DNA from: Rathayibacter caricis DSM 15933
GTDB taxonomy: Bacteria > Actinomycetota > Actinomycetes > Actinomycetales > Microbacteriaceae
Assembly (NCBI RefSeq): GCF_003044275.1
Contig: NZ_PZPL01000001.1
Coordinates: 1,178,001 to 1,242,000, forward strand
Length of the DNA: 64,000 bases
Direction: 5' to 3'
Part shown: in pieces, positions 51,533-61,928 of the stretch
Position numbering within the stretch: the first letter of the stretch is position 1
Layout: each line of letters starts with the position of its first letter
Notes under the pieces: generated by a model
Told to the model about the DNA's origin: nothing
The model's input: only the letters and a program-made list of their open reading frames with translations
Database searches by the model: none
Translations under genes and position numbers: made by a program

Positions 51533-52591
51533 ATGACCGACGAACCCCGCATCGACGACGCCCGCTCAGACGGCGCCCGTCTCGACGACGCGCGCTCAGA
51601 CGGCGCCCGTCTCGACGACGCGCGTTCCGACGGCGCCCGTCTCGACGACGCCCGCTCGGACGGCGCCCGTCTCGACGACGCGCGCCTCGAGGACCTGCGT
51701 CTCGACCCCGACGTGTCGCTCGACGACGCCCATCCGATCGACCTCGGCGCCGTGCGCGCCGACGACGGATCGCCCGACAGCCTGCTCGCGACGACCGTCG
51801 CCGAGACCGCGCTCGGCGTCACCGGCGTGCACCACCTGGGCGGACCGGTCGCCCGCAGCCTCGACCGCGCCTCGCGCGCCGTGCTGGGCACCAGCACGAT
51901 CCCCGGAGTCACGATCTCGGAGGACGAGGGCCGTACGATCATCGACCTCGACCTCGTCGCCGAGTACCCGCACAAGGTCGCCGAGGTGATGGATGAGGCG
52001 CGCACGCAGGTCCTGAAGGCCGCGTCGCAGGTCCACGCGTCGCCGATCGCCGTGAACATCACGGTCACCGACGTGCACGGTCCGTTCGACCCGATCGAGC
52101 CCGAGCCCGTTGCGGAAGGCGACTCGCTGGTCGAGAAGGCCGGCGACCTCGCCGACGACGCGCGCGAGCGCCTCTCCGACGCGGGCGACCGGATCTCGGA
52201 CGCCGCCGGCGCGGCCGCCGACTCCGCCGCCGATGCCCTCGACTCCGCCGCCGACGCGGTCGACGAGCAGGCGGACCGCGCCGACGAGCGCGAGCGGGCC
52301 GCGGCCGACCAGGACGACGTCTCCGAGACCGAGGCACCCCGTTCCGACGACGACGGATCCGCCCCCGCGCAGATCATCGAGGTGCCGACAGACGGGACCG
52401 CGCCGGTCGTGGTCGTCGTGGTCGAGCAGCCGTCGGAGCAGTCGGCCGGGGCCGACGAGCGCGTCGACTCCGCCGAGCGCGCTGAGCCCGCCGAGCCCGT
52501 CGAGCCTGCTGAGCCCGCCGAGCCCGCCGAGTCGGAGAGCGGCGTCGAGCGCAGCCACTCCGTCCCCGCCCCTGCGAAGACCGAGGAGTAG
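51533..52591 (+). CDS. Asp23-family protein with N-terminal decapeptide repeats
   Basis: 352 residues. The N-terminus carries four tandem copies of DDARSDGARL (plus one degenerate), encoded by a 30-base tandem repeat. An Asp23 domain follows (about residues 85-185: TTVAETALGVTGVHHLGGPV, LDLVAEYPHKVAEVMDEART, SPIAVNITVTDVHGPFDP). The C-terminal 170 residues are an acidic, Ala/Asp/Glu-rich, probably disordered tail with SAADALDSAADAVDEQADRA heptad-like segments. Such a long acidic tail is unusual for the family. AGGAGCACCCC precedes the ATG. Confidence 0.85.
   Translation: MTDEPRIDDARSDGARLDDARSDGARLDDARSDGARLDDARSDGARLDDARLEDLRLDPDVSLDDAHPIDLGAVRADDGSPDSLLATTVAETALGVTGVHHLGGPVARSLDRASRAVLGTSTIPGVTISEDEGRTIIDLDLVAEYPHKVAEVMDEARTQVLKAASQVHASPIAVNITVTDVHGPFDPIEPEPVAEGDSLVEKAGDLADDARERLSDAGDRISDAAGAAADSAADALDSAADAVDEQADRADERERAAADQDDVSETEAPRSDDDGSAPAQIIEVPTDGTAPVVVVVVEQPSEQSAGADERVDSAERAEPAEPVEPAEPAEPAESESGVERSHSVPAPAKTEE
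51554..51703 (+). repeat. 30-bp in-frame tandem repeat
   Basis: Units at 51554, 51584, 51614 and 51644 differ by only one or two silent or near-silent bases; a fifth unit (51674-51703) is diverged. Each encodes DDARSDGARL. Copy number is likely variable between strains. Confidence 0.9.
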
Positions 52592-52595
52592 TCCC

Positions 52596-52997
52596 GTGGC
52601 CCGCATGCGCAGCTACGGCGGCCGTCGCCGCCCCCGCGCCGCCTGGATCGCCTTCGCGACCGGGGTCGTCGTCTCGGGTCTCGTCGTCCTCGGCGTCCTG
52701 CTGCCCGTCCTCGGGTTGATCGCCGCCGCCGACGGATCGATCGCCGGCGCGCTCGACGTCCCCGTCGGCGCGATCACCGCGTCGATCGTCATCAGCTTCC
52801 TGGTCGGACTGGCCTTCCTCGGCCTCGCCTTCGTGGCGCGGAAGCCCGCGGTCGCCTGGGTCGCCGCGGTGGCCGCCGTCGTCGCGACCCTGATCGGGTC
52901 CGTCTGGCCGCTCGTCGCGACCGCCCTCGCGAGCGTCGACCAGGCGCAGGACGTCGTCCCCTTCATCCAGGACCTGATCGGCCGGATCGGCGGCTGA
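52596..52997 (+). CDS. small membrane protein at the end of the Asp23 cluster
   Basis: 133 residues from GTG 52596, with GAGGAG eight bases upstream and four bases after the Asp23 stop. A basic N-terminus (RMRSYGGRRRPR) and three to four hydrophobic helices (about residues 15-45, 55-77, 82-110). A short C-terminal DQAQDVVPFIQDLIGRIGG. The family is not recognised; by position it is part of the Asp23 envelope module. Confidence 0.75.
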   Translation: MARMRSYGGRRRPRAAWIAFATGVVVSGLVVLGVLLPVLGLIAAADGSIAGALDVPVGAITASIVISFLVGLAFLGLAFVARKPAVAWVAAVAAVVATLIGSVWPLVATALASVDQAQDVVPFIQDLIGRIGG

Positions 52998-53035
52998 CGC
53001 CCGGCCGCGGCCGGCCTCCGGACGGTCGCCCCGCG

Positions 53036-53190
53036 GCGTCGCCGAGTGGGCGCGGATCGGGCTGCGCTCGTCCGCCGGAGCCCGCTCCGCGTCCACCCGC
53101 GCCGCCCGGCGCCGTCCAGTCGCCGCGGAACGGGCCGCGACCGCCCCTCGCGGACCGTTCCGCGTCTACCCGCGGCCCCTGTGCTGCGAG
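53036..53190. repeat. family C palindromic repeat
   Basis: CGAGTGGGCGCGGATCGGGC with GCCCGCTCCGCGTCCACCCG, then a second weaker pair (CGCGGAACGGGCC / CGGACCGTTCCGCG). The first arm is identical to the copy at 17387 except for one base. It lies between converging genes. Confidence 0.7.
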
Positions 53191-53205
53191 GCGTTCCGCC
53201 CGACC

Positions 53206-53505
53206 TCAGCGCAGCGGCGACCCGACCACGTCGAACCGGAACCCGCCGAACTCCCCCGAGAGCAGCGGGCGCGCCCGCGCGATCGCGTCGCGCACCTCCG
53301 GCAGCTCGAGGGAGGCCCGGTGCGCCTCGGCGCTCGTCCACAGCTCGACCACGAAGACCGTGTCGGGCTGCTCGTCGCTCACACCCACCTCGTACGCCAG
53401 GCATCCGACCCGCGCGAGCGCCTCGTTCGACTCGACGAGGATCGCGACGAGCTCGTCGCGCCTCCCGGACCGGACGCCCAGCGTCCCCACGTTCGCGAAG
53501 CTCAT
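53206..53505 (-). CDS. antibiotic biosynthesis monooxygenase-like (ABM) domain protein
   Basis: 99 residues, a ferredoxin-like dimeric alpha/beta-barrel protein: VGTLGVRSGRRDELVAILVE, VGCLAYEVGVSDEQPDTVFV, VELWTSAEAHRASLELPEVR. The family covers small monooxygenases and quinol enzymes with no cofactor; it cannot be narrowed. Single gene, converging with the Asp23 cluster. Confidence 0.9.
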   Translation of the reverse strand: MSFANVGTLGVRSGRRDELVAILVESNEALARVGCLAYEVGVSDEQPDTVFVVELWTSAEAHRASLELPEVRDAIARARPLLSGEFGGFRFDVVGSPLR

Positions 53506-53558
53506 GCCGCCACCGTACCGACCGCCCCCGACACGCGGCGTCCGGTACCGTGGCGCGG

Positions 53559-54350
53559 ATGACGACGAGCGCCGAGTACCTGCAGGCCTACGACGAGCAG
53601 CTGCGCTCCGACGCCGAGACGCCGAGCGCCGTCTCGGTGGCGCGTCGGGGTCCGCTCCGCCTCGTCACGTTCGCCGGCGGTCGCGGCTTCGTCACCTACC
53701 GCGATCTCGGCGGCGCCGACGAGGCCGCGATCCGCGAACTCGTCCCGGCGGCTCTCGCGCACTTCGCCGCCGATCCCGCGATCCGGAGCGTCGAGTGGAA
53801 GACGCGCGGACACGACTCCGCGCCGGGCCTGCACGACGCCCTGATCGCGCACGGCTTCGCGCCCGACGAGCCCGAGTCGATCATGGTCGGGCCGCTCGAG
53901 GCGCTCGCGAGCGACGTGCCCGTCCCGGCCGGCACGACCCTCCGCCGGGTCGTGGAGGAGGCGGACGTGCGCGCGATGAGCGCCGTGATCGACGAGGCGT
54001 TCGGCGAGCCCGTCGACGTCGGGATCGCCGACGCGCTCGTCGCGCGGCTCGCGCGCGGCGACGGCATGGAGCTGTGGGTCGCGGAGGTCGAGGGCCGGAT
54101 GGTCGGCGGCGGCCGCCTCGAGCCCGTGCCCGGCACCGAGTTCGCGTGCATCTGGGGCGGCGCGATGCTGCCGGAGTTCCGAGGACGCGGGATCTACCGG
54201 GCGCTCACCGCGGCCCGCGCCGCGTCCGCGCTCGCGCTGGGCAGGCGACTGGTGCACAGCGACTCGACCGAGGACTCGCGCCCGATCCTCGAGCGCGCGG
54301 GCCTGGTGAAGGTGTCGACCACGACGCCCTACCGCTGGCGCCGTTCGTAA
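53559..54350 (+). CDS. GNAT-family N-acetyltransferase
   Basis: 263 residues. The C-terminal half is the catalytic GNAT domain: WVAEVEGRMVGGGRLEPV, FACIWGGAMLPEFRGRGIYR (acetyl-CoA loop RGRGIYRALT) and SDSTEDSRPILERAGLVKVS. The N-terminal half is a degenerate second GNAT-like domain (SVEWKTRGHDSAPGLHDALI). The substrate is unknown. TACCGT lies ten bases before the ATG and no Shine-Dalgarno site is visible, so a leaderless transcript is possible. Confidence 0.88.
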   Translation: MTTSAEYLQAYDEQLRSDAETPSAVSVARRGPLRLVTFAGGRGFVTYRDLGGADEAAIRELVPAALAHFAADPAIRSVEWKTRGHDSAPGLHDALIAHGFAPDEPESIMVGPLEALASDVPVPAGTTLRRVVEEADVRAMSAVIDEAFGEPVDVGIADALVARLARGDGMELWVAEVEGRMVGGGRLEPVPGTEFACIWGGAMLPEFRGRGIYRALTAARAASALALGRRLVHSDSTEDSRPILERAGLVKVSTTTPYRWRRS

Positions 54351-54549
54351 CCGAGGAGGAGAGGGCGGAAGCGGCCCGGAAGCGCCCGCGGGACGCTCTC
54401 ACCCTCGGTTGCGAACCGCGCGAGCGGCAGAACGAAGGCCAGGGGCCGGGAAGAGCGTGAATTCCGCCGGATCCGAGCCCTGAGCCTGACTTCTGCAGCC
54501 CGATCGCCGGTGAGCGCAGCCCCGGCAGCGTCCGTGCCCCGCCCGCCCG

Positions 54550-55959
54550 TCAGTCCAGCTCGGTCGGCCGCGCCGGCTCCTTCAGCAGCGCCCGCGCCGC
54601 CATCCCGATCACCGCGCTGTACGTCGGATACGCGAACCGCACGTTCGCCAGCGTCGCCACGTCGACCCCCGCCGCCATCGCCGTCGTCACCGACTGCACG
54701 ACCTCGATCGCGTTCTCGCCCACCGCGTGCGCGCCCAGCAGCAGCTCGCGCCGCCGGTCCGCGATCAGCGTCAGGAACCCGCTCTCGCGGTCGTCGATCA
54801 CCGCGCGGTCCACGCCCGAGAAGGGCACCGACGCCACCACGCACTGCGGATCGCGCTCGCGGGCCTGCTCCTCGGTGAATCCCACGCCCGCGTAGTCCGG
54901 GTCGGTGAATCCACCGGCCGGCAGCAAGTGCTGGGGCGTCCGCCGATTGGCGCCGAGCACCGCGTTCTCGGCCGCCGCCTCCGCCTCGAACTGCGCCGCC
55001 TGCACGAGCATGTCGCGCCCGTTCGCGTCTCCGACCGCGAAGACGTGCGGCACGACGGTCCGGAAGTACTGATCCGCCGGGATCGCCGAGCGCACGACCT
55101 CGATGCCCGCGTTCTCGAGACCGAGGTCCTCGACGTCGGCCGGCCAGCCGGTGGCCATGATGACCGCGTCGAACTGCTCGGCGTGCGAGTCGCCCGCGTC
55201 CTTCCAGCGCAGAGTCAGGGCGTCGTCGGCGCGCTCGATGCCCTCGACCGTCTCGATGCCCGTGCTCACGCGCACGCCCTGGCGCTCGAAGGCCGCGGCG
55301 ACGTACGCCGAGATGCTCGCGTCCGAGGTCGTCAGGATCCGGGGCGCCACGTCGAGCAGCGTCACCTCCGACCCGAACGCGTTGAAGACCGTCACGAGCT
55401 GCGCACCCGTGTTCCCTCCGCCGATCACCGCGACCCGGCGCGGCAGCGACGGCAGCGCGAGCACGTCCTCGGGAACGGTCGCGAGCTCGGCGCCCGGGAT
55501 CGGGAGGCGGCGCGAGTGCCCGCCGACGCAGATCAGGATCGAGGAGGCCGTCAGCCGGCGCCCGCTGTCGAGCACCAGGGTGCTCTCGTCGGCGAACCGC
55601 GCGCGCCCCTCGTGGATCAGCTCGACGCCCGCCTCCTCGAACCGCTGCGCCTCGCGCTTGATCGAGCGCACCTTGTCGACGCGCTCGTGCACGTGCCGCA
55701 CCGTGGCGTCCCAGTCGATCCGCGGAGTGCCCACGTCGACCCCGTAGTCGGAGGCGGTGCGCGCCTCGCGGATGATCCGCGCGGTCTTCGCGAGCACGCG
55801 GGTGGGCACGCAGCCCGTGTTGACGCAGGTCCCGCCCACGCGGGCGGCCTCGAGCACGACCACGCGCGCTCCGAGTTCGGCGGCGCGCAGTGCGGCGGCG
55901 GTGCCCGCGGGCCCCGCGCCGATCACGGCGACGTCGTAGTGCTGGATGCTGTCGGGCAC
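54550..55959 (-). CDS. pyridine nucleotide-disulfide oxidoreductase lacking the C-terminal His-Glu pair
   Basis: 469 residues, class I flavin reductase fold. FAD motif VAVIGAGPAGTAAALRAAEL, redox-active disulfide in GGTCVNTGCVPTR, NAD motif VAVIGGGNTGAQLVTVF, and FAVGDANGRDMLVQAA. The interface motif, usually HPTxxE, is YPTYSAV here (in RFAYPTYSAVIGMA), so both the proton-relay His and Glu are missing. It is therefore not a normal lipoamide, glutathione or mycothiol reductase; the electron acceptor is unknown. GTG 55959 follows GGGAGG. Confidence 0.88.
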   Translation of the reverse strand: MPDSIQHYDVAVIGAGPAGTAAALRAAELGARVVVLEAARVGGTCVNTGCVPTRVLAKTARIIREARTASDYGVDVGTPRIDWDATVRHVHERVDKVRSIKREAQRFEEAGVELIHEGRARFADESTLVLDSGRRLTASSILICVGGHSRRLPIPGAELATVPEDVLALPSLPRRVAVIGGGNTGAQLVTVFNAFGSEVTLLDVAPRILTTSDASISAYVAAAFERQGVRVSTGIETVEGIERADDALTLRWKDAGDSHAEQFDAVIMATGWPADVEDLGLENAGIEVVRSAIPADQYFRTVVPHVFAVGDANGRDMLVQAAQFEAEAAAENAVLGANRRTPQHLLPAGGFTDPDYAGVGFTEEQARERDPQCVVASVPFSGVDRAVIDDRESGFLTLIADRRRELLLGAHAVGENAIEVVQSVTTAMAAGVDVATLANVRFAYPTYSAVIGMAARALLKEPARPTELD

Positions 55960-56054
55960 GGCGGCCTCCCGGTCGAGTGGATGTCCCCGCATCCTGGCGC
56001 GTGCGGCCGGGGGTTCTCTGAAGGACCGCGCAGGCTTGACACGCGGCGGCGGGC

Positions 56055-56765
56055 TCAGGGCTCCGACGGCTCCCGCGTCAGGAGTTGGTACCCGCCCTCG
56101 ATCGATCCGTCCGGTCGCAGGGTCACGCGCGAGTAGACGCCTGATCCGTCCTCGACGTCGGTGCCGACGATGTCGAGCGATCCGGAGTCGAAGAACTCGG
56201 CGAGCCCCGTGCAGCCCGCCGAGAGGGACCCGTCCACGCGCTCCAGACCGAGGCAGAGCGACGTCCCGTTCGGGGCGGTCAGCAGGATCCGGTCCTCCTG
56301 CACCGTGTCGAATCCGGGGGTGAAGACCTCGGCGGGGCCGGCGATGAGGTCCATTCCGGGCGGCGGGTCGGTGACGAGGGTCCAGCCGTCGACGTAGGCG
56401 GCGAAGCGGTCCTCGGGGTGCGCGGTCGCCGTCGGGCTCGCCGTGGGGGCGGATGCTCCGACGACCTGCGGAGCGACGCTCGCCGCAACGGCGCCCAGCG
56501 CGAGTCCGGCCGCGAGCGCGCCGCCGACGATCAGAGCGGGACGTCGGCGTCGCGGCGCCGAAGCGGCGGGGTCCTCGGGCGCCGCCGCGGGAGCGAGCCG
56601 CGGAGCCTCCGGTGCGACCACGGCCGCCTCCGCCCGCACGGCCTCCTGCTCGAGGCGGAGCCGCCGCTCGGCGTCGATCCGCCGGCTCTCGCCCTCGGCG
56701 TCCCCGCTCGGCCGCGCGAAGAGCGCACGCTCCAGGTCCCTGCGCTCGTCGTCCTCGTCCTGCAC
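56055..56765 (-). CDS. single-pass membrane protein, hypothetical
   Basis: 236 residues from GTG 56765. A charged, Ala/Glu/Arg-rich cytoplasmic half (DEDDERRDLERALFARPSGD) is followed by one transmembrane helix (about residues 76-98, ALIVGGALAAGLALGAVAAS) and an outside domain with a Cys pair (TSLCLGLERVDGSLSAGC) ending GGYQLLTREPSEP. The outside Cys residues could form a disulfide. The family is not recognised. Confidence 0.75.
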   Translation of the reverse strand: MQDEDDERRDLERALFARPSGDAEGESRRIDAERRLRLEQEAVRAEAAVVAPEAPRLAPAAAPEDPAASAPRRRRPALIVGGALAAGLALGAVAASVAPQVVGASAPTASPTATAHPEDRFAAYVDGWTLVTDPPPGMDLIAGPAEVFTPGFDTVQEDRILLTAPNGTSLCLGLERVDGSLSAGCTGLAEFFDSGSLDIVGTDVEDGSGVYSRVTLRPDGSIEGGYQLLTREPSEP

Positions 56766-56789
56766 GCCCGCCAGTATGACCGAGGCGCG

Positions 56790-57200
56790 CTACTCGAACA
56801 TCTCGGCCAGCAGTGCCCACGGCTCCCCGTCGACGACGTGCGTCGAGCGGTGCGCGGGCCACTGCACTTCGTCGCCGTCCCACGACGGCACCAGGTGCAG
56901 GTGCAGGTGCGGCACGCTCTGCCCCGCGGAGGCGCCGCTCGCCTGCAGGACGGCCACTCCCGTCGCTCCGAGAGCCGCCCGCATCGCCCGGCCGACGCGC
57001 TGCGCGAGCGACATCGTCGCCGCGAGCGCCGCGGGGGAGGCGTCGAGCAGCCCCGCGCTGTGCTCGCGCGGCATGACCAGCGTGTGCCCGGGGGCGAGCT
57101 CGGAGGAGGGGAGCGGGCGGAACGCGACCGCCTCCTCCTCCCGCTCGACCCACGTCGTCTCGCCGTGCCCGGCCATCAGATCGCAGAAGACGCAGGTCAC
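56790..57200 (-). CDS. HIT-family nucleotide hydrolase/transferase
   Basis: 136 residues. HIT motif PHLHLHLVP (His triad) preceded by VAVLQASGASAGQSV, and N-terminal VTCVFCDLMAG with a CxxC pair, as in HINT-type zinc-containing members. The family hydrolyses nucleoside phosphoramidates or dinucleoside polyphosphates. GTG 57200 overlaps the alpha/beta hydrolase stop (GTGA). Confidence 0.93.
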   Translation of the reverse strand: MTCVFCDLMAGHGETTWVEREEEAVAFRPLPSSELAPGHTLVMPREHSAGLLDASPAALAATMSLAQRVGRAMRAALGATGVAVLQASGASAGQSVPHLHLHLVPSWDGDEVQWPAHRSTHVVDGEPWALLAEMFE

Positions 57201-57976
57201 GCGGGACCTCCCACGAACTCCCGCAGCGCCGCGATCCAGCCCTCGGCCGCGTCGAGGTGCGCGTCGTGCGATCCGCCCGGCAGGTCCACCCGCCGCACGT
57301 CGCGTCCCCGTGCGGCGAAGGCGTCGCGCACGCCGCCCGCGAACATCCCGTGCTCGCCGTAGACCAGCAGAGTCGGAGCGGCGACCGCCTCCCACTCCGC
57401 CCAGCGCGGCACGGCGAGCGGCTCGATCGCCCGCGCCATCACCTCCGGGTCGAACCGCGGACGGAGTCCGTCCGGACCCTCGACGAGGTCCGCGATCCAC
57501 GCGTCCGCGAGCGCCCCGTCGCCCAGGAACGCGCGTGCCGCGTCCCGGTCGGCGAACGGCAGCGGCCAGGAGCGGAACCAGCCCGCGACGACCTCGCCGT
57601 CGCCGCCCTCGGCGGTCTCGAGCAGCACGAGCCGGTCGACGAGCTCCGGATGCGCGGCCGCGACGAGCATCGCGGTATGCGCGCCCATCGACTGGCCCAC
57701 GAGGATCGCGGGCCCCTCGCGCTCGAGCAGGGCGGCGACGTCGGCGACGAACGCCTCGCGTGAGACGTCGGAGGGACGCGGCTCGCTGTGTCCGTGCCCG
57801 CGCTGATCGAGGAGCACGACGCGATGATCCGGCAGCGCGCGGGCGGTCGGCGCGAACTCCTCGGCGCTGCCGGCGAGGCCGTGCAGGATCACGACGAGCC
57901 GGCCGGTGCCTCCGGAGTCGAGGAACGAGAGCCGGGTTCCGTCGGGCGCGACGAGCGCGCGGCGTTCGAGGTGCAT
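57197..57976 (-). CDS. alpha/beta hydrolase
   Basis: 259 residues. ILHGLAGSAEEF (oxyanion segment HG), nucleophile elbow GQSMGAH (Ser), acid in LLVYGEHGMFAGG region, and catalytic His in GGSHDAHLDAAEGW. The helical cap is between residues about 125 and 190. Substrate unknown; these proteins include esterases and epoxide or carbon-carbon hydrolases. Coupled by a four-base overlap to the HIT gene. Confidence 0.9.
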   Translation of the reverse strand: MHLERRALVAPDGTRLSFLDSGGTGRLVVILHGLAGSAEEFAPTARALPDHRVVLLDQRGHGHSEPRPSDVSREAFVADVAALLEREGPAILVGQSMGAHTAMLVAAAHPELVDRLVLLETAEGGDGEVVAGWFRSWPLPFADRDAARAFLGDGALADAWIADLVEGPDGLRPRFDPEVMARAIEPLAVPRWAEWEAVAAPTLLVYGEHGMFAGGVRDAFAARGRDVRRVDLPGGSHDAHLDAAEGWIAALREFVGGPA

Positions 57977-58130
57977 CCGTCGAGCCTAGGAGCCCGGGGC
58001 GTGCGGACTGCGGCCCGACCGTCCGGAGGTCCGTCGCCGCTGGGCGCGGGCGCCCGATGCTGGGATGATCGGGTGCGGCTCCGGATCCTCCGGCGCGCAC
58101 GGCGGCCTCGCGGCCGGAGCGGAGCACCCC

Positions 58131-58436
58131 ATGGGACTGCTGATCTACCCCGGCGGCATCGAGGCCGACTTCGAGGACCGGCTGCTCGCGCACCTCGAGA
58201 TCGTGATCACGGCGAAGCTGCGGCGCGACGAGTCCTTCGCCTTCTCCTGGACGCAGACGCAGGACACGGGCGGCGGACGGATGAAGATCTGGCTGCACCC
58301 GTCGGTGCCGCTCTCGTACAAGTTCTTCGGCGGACGCCAGCCGGCGATCAACCGCGCGTGGGTCGACGCGCTGATGGTGTCGGCGAGCTCGCAGTCGGGC
58401 CTGCAGGTCGTCGCCGAGCCGGAGCAGCAGGGCTGA
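58131..58436 (+). CDS. small conserved actinobacterial protein (DUF7882 type), copy 1
   Basis: 101 residues: MGLLIYPGGIEADFEDRLLA, HLEIVITAKLRRDESFAFSW, MKIWLHPSVPLSYKFFGGRQ, PAINRAWVDALMVSAS. It resembles a family common in Microbacteriaceae that is often mislabelled as ATP-dependent DNA ligase, though it has no nucleotidyltransferase motif. A paralogue faces it at 58696-59019 across family A repeats. Function unknown. GGAGC lies upstream of ATG 58131. Confidence 0.82.
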   Translation: MGLLIYPGGIEADFEDRLLAHLEIVITAKLRRDESFAFSWTQTQDTGGGRMKIWLHPSVPLSYKFFGGRQPAINRAWVDALMVSASSQSGLQVVAEPEQQG

Positions 58437-58450
58437 CGCCCGCTGCCGCC

Positions 58451-58640
58451 CGCTGATCGAGTAGCGCGCGGAGCGCGCGTATCGAGATCCCCGATGCCCG
58501 GATCTGGTGGGTCTCGATACGCCGCCTGCGGCGGCTACTCGACCAGCAGAGAGGCACGCATCCTGCGGACCGGGGGAGCGATTCGGCGGGCGCCCCCCTT
58601 GCTGATCGAGTAGCGCGCGGAGCGCGCGTATCGAGATCCG
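58451..58640. repeat. family A palindromic repeat cluster
   Basis: Two nearly identical forward arms, CTGATCGAGTAGCGCGCGG..GCGCGTATCGAGATCC (58452-58488 and 58600-58638), flank an inverted arm GGGTCTCGATACGCCGCC..GGCTACTCGACCAGC (about 58509-58549). It separates the two converging DUF7882-type genes. Confidence 0.85.
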
Positions 58641-58695
58641 CGATGTCCGGACCCGGCGGCTCCTCGACCGGCGGGAGACCGGCAGCGCCTCCCGC

Positions 58696-59019
58696 TCAGG
58701 CCTTCGGCTCGGGCAGCACGCGCAACCCGGCCGGCGACAGCGCCGAGCGCAGCAGCAGGTCGATCCACGCGCGGTTCAGCGGCTGGCCGCCGGGGGAGTC
58801 GTAGCTGAAGTAGAGCGACGAGCTCTTCGAGACCCAGACGCTGCCGTGGCGGCCGCTGTCGGCGCGCGTGACGTCCTCGCCCACGTCCGGCTCGCCGTCC
58901 CAGTGGAACGAGAAGCTCTCGTTGCGGCGCAGCTTCGAGATGATGACCGCTTCGACGTGCCGCAGTGCGCGGTCGTCGATCTCGACCGCCGGAGCGACTC
59001 CGTAGATCAGCTGGCCCAT
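58696..59019 (-). CDS. small conserved actinobacterial protein (DUF7882 type), copy 2
   Basis: 107 residues: GQLIYGVAPAVEIDDRALRH, VEAVIISKLRRNESFSFHWD, VWVSKSSSLYFSYDSPGGQP, LNRAWIDLLLRSALSPAGLR. Clearly paralogous to the gene at 58131. ATG 59019 is preferred over 59025 because AGAGGG is correctly spaced only to the inner ATG. Function unknown; the conserved SKLRRxESFxFxW and QPxNRAWxDxL segments are the family core. Confidence 0.82.
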   Translation of the reverse strand: MGQLIYGVAPAVEIDDRALRHVEAVIISKLRRNESFSFHWDGEPDVGEDVTRADSGRHGSVWVSKSSSLYFSYDSPGGQPLNRAWIDLLLRSALSPAGLRVLPEPKA

Positions 59020-59154
59020 CGTCATCCCTCTCGCCGCCCCGGGTGATCATCCCATGAGCCGGGAGGGCCGCGCCTCCCGGCACTCACCGCCGACCTGTGC
59101 TCGCTCCCAGTCGCGCACAGCCGAATTGACGCAGGCCGGTTGGGCCGAACCGTC

Positions 59155-59183
59155 TTGACGGCTCCTGAGTGCCTCCGCAGACT
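59155..59183 (+). promoter_or_regulatory. candidate promoter of the galactanase gene
   Basis: TTGACG (59155-59160), 17 bases, CAGACT (59178-59183). A second TTGACG (59126-59131) lies in a region containing the imperfect dyad CCGGTTGGGCCGAACCG. The whole gap 59026-59382 holds a roughly 200-base untranslated leader and no gene; GAAAGGA precedes the ATG at 59383. Confidence 0.45.
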
Positions 59184-59265
59184 GGGAGCGCACACAGTTC
59201 AAAGGAGAACCACGCCGCACCGATCCGCCTCGAGCCCGCTCCTGCGGGCCCCGAAGGCCCCGTGA

Positions 59266-61833
<2,568 letters not shown>

Positions 61834-61847
61834 CCCCTGGGTGAGCT

Positions 61848-61912
61848 CCCGCGAGATGCCACTCCGGTACACGACACGCCGTCCCCGGCGTACCGGAATG
61901 GCATCTCGCGGG
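61848..61912. terminator. 23-bp stem hairpin between convergent genes
   Basis: Left arm (61848-61870) begins CCCGCGAGATGCCACTCCGG, right arm (61890-61912) ends CGGAATGGCATCTCGCGGG; they pair at 22 of 23 positions around a 19-base loop. It lies between the galactanase and the XRE regulator, so it can end both transcripts. Confidence 0.8.
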
Positions 61913-61928
61913 CTCGCGCGCCGGGCCC

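Noticed and set aside
58131..58436. ATP-dependent DNA ligase, a name often attached to this family
   Set aside because: About 100 residues with no KxDG nucleotidyltransferase motif; the name is not supported by sequence.
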